A model generated the notes under the pieces. It ran no database searches and had not been told where the DNA came from. It worked only from the letters and a program-made list of their open reading frames with translations. Source: JAJPKK01 sp963747835 (GTDB lineage: Bacteria; Pseudomonadota; Alphaproteobacteria; Rhizobiales; Xanthobacteraceae). From it: DNA of 64,000 nt. Shown here piece after piece: positions 61,724 to 64,000 of the stretch (its first letter is position 1; each line of letters starts with the position of its first letter). The DNA is taken from positions 1,798,001 through 1,862,000 of the forward strand of contig CAVVGO010000005.1 in assembly GCA_963747835.1 (NCBI GenBank). The letters are read 5' to 3'. The translations under genes and the position numbers were made by a program.

Positions 61724-62916
61724 TTGAAAACACGCCGTGCGCTGCTGGTTTGGGAAATTGGTGGCGGTCGAGGACATATCGCAAAACTGAGTTCTCGCAG
61801 CGGCCGCGCTTTCGCGCGCACGCTTCGCCTGTATCGGCGCGGTACTCGTGCATCTGCAGTACGCCAACGAAATCGCTCCACTCGTTGAGCGCATTCGCGA
61901 AGCACCAGCGTTGCGCTACTTCGAGCCCTTGCGAAGGGAACGCAGACAACGCGCTGGCGCGACTTACGGCGACTGGCTTGGCGACAATGGCTTTTTTTCC
62001 GCCGATCTGGTTCTTCAACAGATGTTGGCTTGGAAGGACATATTTGAGGAGGAAGACCCCACCCTTGTTCTTGGGGAGCAATCGCCGGTGGCCATTCTTA
62101 CGGCGCGGGCGATGGGGATCGCGTGTGCCGCAATCGGGACCGGTCTCACGCTCCCGCCGCCGGAACTGCCGAGCTACCCGCCGTGGCTTTCCGACATCAC
62201 CGAGCCGCTGTGGTCGGAACCACAGATGATTGATGCGGTCAATGCCGCGCTTGCGGCGTTTGGCAATCTTCAACTCCAGAGCCTTCCACAGGTCTATGAT
62301 TGCGACGCACAGTTCGCCTGTACGCCCGCCTTGTTCGATCCGCACCACGATGCGCGCAAGACGCCGACCTTGCCGCCAAATCTTCCCCGTCTCGATATTC
62401 CGGAACGGCTCGGCGATGAAGTGTTCATCTATCTGTCGACCTGGGATCGCCACGATCCGATCATTCTTGCGGCTGTCGCGAGCCTGAGGCTTCCGAAACG
62501 CATGTTTGCTCCCGGGCTTGAGCCTTCGCTGAACCAGCCGTTGCGGGACCACGGGATCATCATTGAAGAGGCGGCGGTACCGCCGCGCCTGATAGCGGCA
62601 CGCTCAAGGGTCGCGCTTCATGCCGGCAACCATGGCACGGCTTCGCTCTGCTTGAGGACGGGACTTCCGTTCGTCGCAATTCCACAGCAGCGGGAGCAAA
62701 TGTTCAATGCGTCCCGCGCCGAGAGTGCTGGAACTCGGCCGCATGATCAGGAAGCACGAAGTCACGGTGCCCGATATTCATAAAGCGATCTACGAAATCT
62801 ATGAAAGTGAGGAGGCTCGTCACCGCGCGACCGAATTGGCGCACCAGGTTGCTCCCGAATTCGCAAATGACCCGGTTGACCTGATCGCCGAGCGGATCGG
62901 CGCGTTGTTCCACTAA
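61724..62916 (+). pseudogene. Glycosyltransferase (UGT/GT-B like), frameshifted
   Basis: The start region, from TTG 61724, reads KTRRALLVWEIGGGRGHIAKL, the nucleotide-sugar transferase N-terminus. After a shift near 61798 the next frame is continuous (FACIGA, then LQYANEIAPLVERIREAPAL, LVLGEQSPVAILTARAMGIACAAIGTG, EVFIYLSTWDRHDPIIL, LHAGNHGTASLCLRTGLPFVAIPQQREQMFNA). A second shift near 62735 leads to VGRMIRKHEVTVPDIHKAIYEIYE and the stop at 62914-62916. About 397 residues if repaired. The GGGRGH and HAGNHGTAS motifs suggest a GT-B enzyme. Substrate unknown. Confidence 0.7.
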
Positions 62917-62943
62917 GGCACGATCCTGGGAGGTGCAGCGCCA

Positions 62944-63945
62944 CTAAGGGGCCACCGCCAATTCGGCCAGCCGCAGACGGCCGTCGTCCGCAATGATTGA
63001 TCGCGCCTGACAGCCTGGCAGGAATCGAATGGCGGGCGCGCCGTTGATGTATAGTGGGGTGACGGCGACGGACCCGCGGGCGAACGCTGGGCAGTGACGT
63101 CCGTCGGCACCGATAACCTCGACGAATTGGGTTTCGCCGGCAACGCGCCAGGCGACGCCCGTAGGATCGCTAAAAGCGAGAATTCCCAACCGCGGGTCCT
63201 GCCAGATTGAGACAACGGACTCCGCCACGCGATCCAATAATCTTTCGCGCAGCAACTCCGCGACCGGCGTGCCAACCGATACCACCGCGGCAAGCTTCGC
63301 GAAATCCTCACGGGTGTCGGCAAGAAAATCGACAAGTCGGGTAAGCGCAAGCGGAGATGCGCGCAAAATTGATCCAGGTTGGGTGCGCACGGCTTGCCAT
63401 TGCATCTCAGGCGGCCACGCGAAAGGAATCTCCCGGTGAGGCGTCTTTTCAAATGTCGTATTCCACGACCAATCTTCCGCTGTCAGGAATGGATGGTCGA
63501 GAATGTCGATAAGCCCGGCGTCCAAAGGAATCCGGTGGAGTTCAAGCGCCCGCTCGAACACGCACTGATCGGCGAGAACTGACAGCGCATTGCGCAATCG
63601 AAAGGGCCCCGCGGATGCCCCAACGTCGACCGGTGCGCTCACATTGCCCAAGTCTACCGCGAGCGCCGCGATCCCAAACCGGTCCGCCTCCTCGGGCGAC
63701 ATTGGCGGGACGTCCTGCCATCGATCGAGCGAAATCGCACCGTTGGGCGCGACGACCATGGCGAGCCGCTCTCGCCAGAACGGCGAAGTGACAGCTTGGC
63801 CGATCAACTGCTGCAGGAGGCCGGCGGCGTATTGAAGGGATCGTTGCGGCGGCAGCCGTTCGGCATCGCGAAGGACTTGGAGAAATAGCTGAGCTTTGAG
63901 ACGGATCAGCATTTCACGCCGCAGAGAGGCCTTACGATCAAACAC
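62944..63945 (-). CDS. Distant PaaK/CapK-like protein
   Basis: A 333-residue cytoplasmic protein. LQQLIGQAVTSPFWRERLAM and LDRWQDVPPMSPEEADRFGI resemble the N-terminal part of phenylacetate-CoA ligase-like adenylating enzymes, and GSVAVTPLYINGAPAIRFLPGCQARSIIADDGRL resembles their VTPLYNYAxPxIRYxTGD motif. The central AMP-binding P-loop (SSGTTGxP) is not found, so it cannot be a normal ligase. The TGD motif is LPG. Start could also be ATG 63912. It is convergent with the glycosyltransferase, separated by 27 bases. Confidence 0.6.
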   Translation of the reverse strand: MFDRKASLRREMLIRLKAQLFLQVLRDAERLPPQRSLQYAAGLLQQLIGQAVTSPFWRERLAMVVAPNGAISLDRWQDVPPMSPEEADRFGIAALAVDLGNVSAPVDVGASAGPFRLRNALSVLADQCVFERALELHRIPLDAGLIDILDHPFLTAEDWSWNTTFEKTPHREIPFAWPPEMQWQAVRTQPGSILRASPLALTRLVDFLADTREDFAKLAAVVSVGTPVAELLRERLLDRVAESVVSIWQDPRLGILAFSDPTGVAWRVAGETQFVEVIGADGRHCPAFARGSVAVTPLYINGAPAIRFLPGCQARSIIADDGRLRLAELAVAP

Positions 63946-64000
63946 ATGGATGGCACCGCAGCCCCGTTGATGGCAATATGAGGCGCATGAAACGTCTCAC

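Overview
The window is high-GC DNA from an alphaproteobacterium, most likely a Rhizobiales member near Bradyrhizobium/Xanthobacteraceae. The evidence is codon usage, the secG-pyrG-kdsA block, many periplasmic binding proteins and TctC-type solute receptors, and dispersed 90-190 bp palindromic intergenic repeats in at least three families. No rRNA, tRNA, CRISPR array or intact insertion sequence was seen.

Region 1 (about 0-25.4 kb) is an island for nitrogen-rich compounds. It starts with an outer-membrane channel-like protein on the minus strand. Deletion relics of xanthine dehydrogenase genes (xdhB, xdhC) follow, then a BMP-type nucleoside ABC transporter. Next is a minus-strand operon: NMT1-type ABC transporter, SsnA/atrazine-chlorohydrolase-type amidohydrolase and Rieske oxygenase. 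Then come an NCS2 purine/uracil-type permease, a biuret-hydrolase-like cysteine hydrolase, a divergent peptide-type ABC transporter, and an atzG-atzE-atzH-type trio (carboxybiuret hydrolase / dicarboxyurea deaminase; hpxXYZ in purine-catabolism nomenclature). Four sequences with the GG-N10-GC spacing of sigma-54 (-24/-12) promoters precede exactly the four transport/hydrolase units between 13.6 and 17.5 kb, which suggests NtrC-type nitrogen control. An allophanate hydrolase (atzF type) at 44.7-46.6 kb would complete the route to ammonia and CO2.

Region 2 (25.5-30.3 kb) is a compact acyl-CoA operon: crotonase, unusual thiolase, DUF35 protein and NDP-forming acyl-CoA synthetase. Region 3 (30.3-43 kb) is mixed accessory DNA: membrane proteins, a DUF4331 protein, a DUF488 protein, an orphan MASE1 histidine kinase, a TetR/alpha-beta hydrolase pair with a clear 20-bp operator palindrome, a DUF302 protein, an intradiol-dioxygenase-like/heme-membrane pair and a cis/trans fatty acid isomerase. 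Two shredded copies of the 3' end of the acyl-CoA synthetase gene are scattered here.

Region 4 (43-64 kb) holds two TctC receptors, allophanate hydrolase, and tpiA separated from secG-pyrG-kdsA by about 8.6 kb. That gap carries a ModA-like binding protein, a three-part GMC dehydrogenase with cytochrome c, and transporters. After kdsA come an MFS transporter, an outer-membrane-like protein, a broken glycosyltransferase and a PaaK-like protein.

A striking property is the clustering of frameshifts, nearly all explained by one extra base. They occur at 2.4-7.5, 11.6-12.9, 18-24.5 and 45-48.2 kb, while long stretches (25.5-44 and 48.4-61.7 kb) have none. Because tpiA is hit three times, many are probably sequence errors. 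The xdh genes also carry real-looking deletions.
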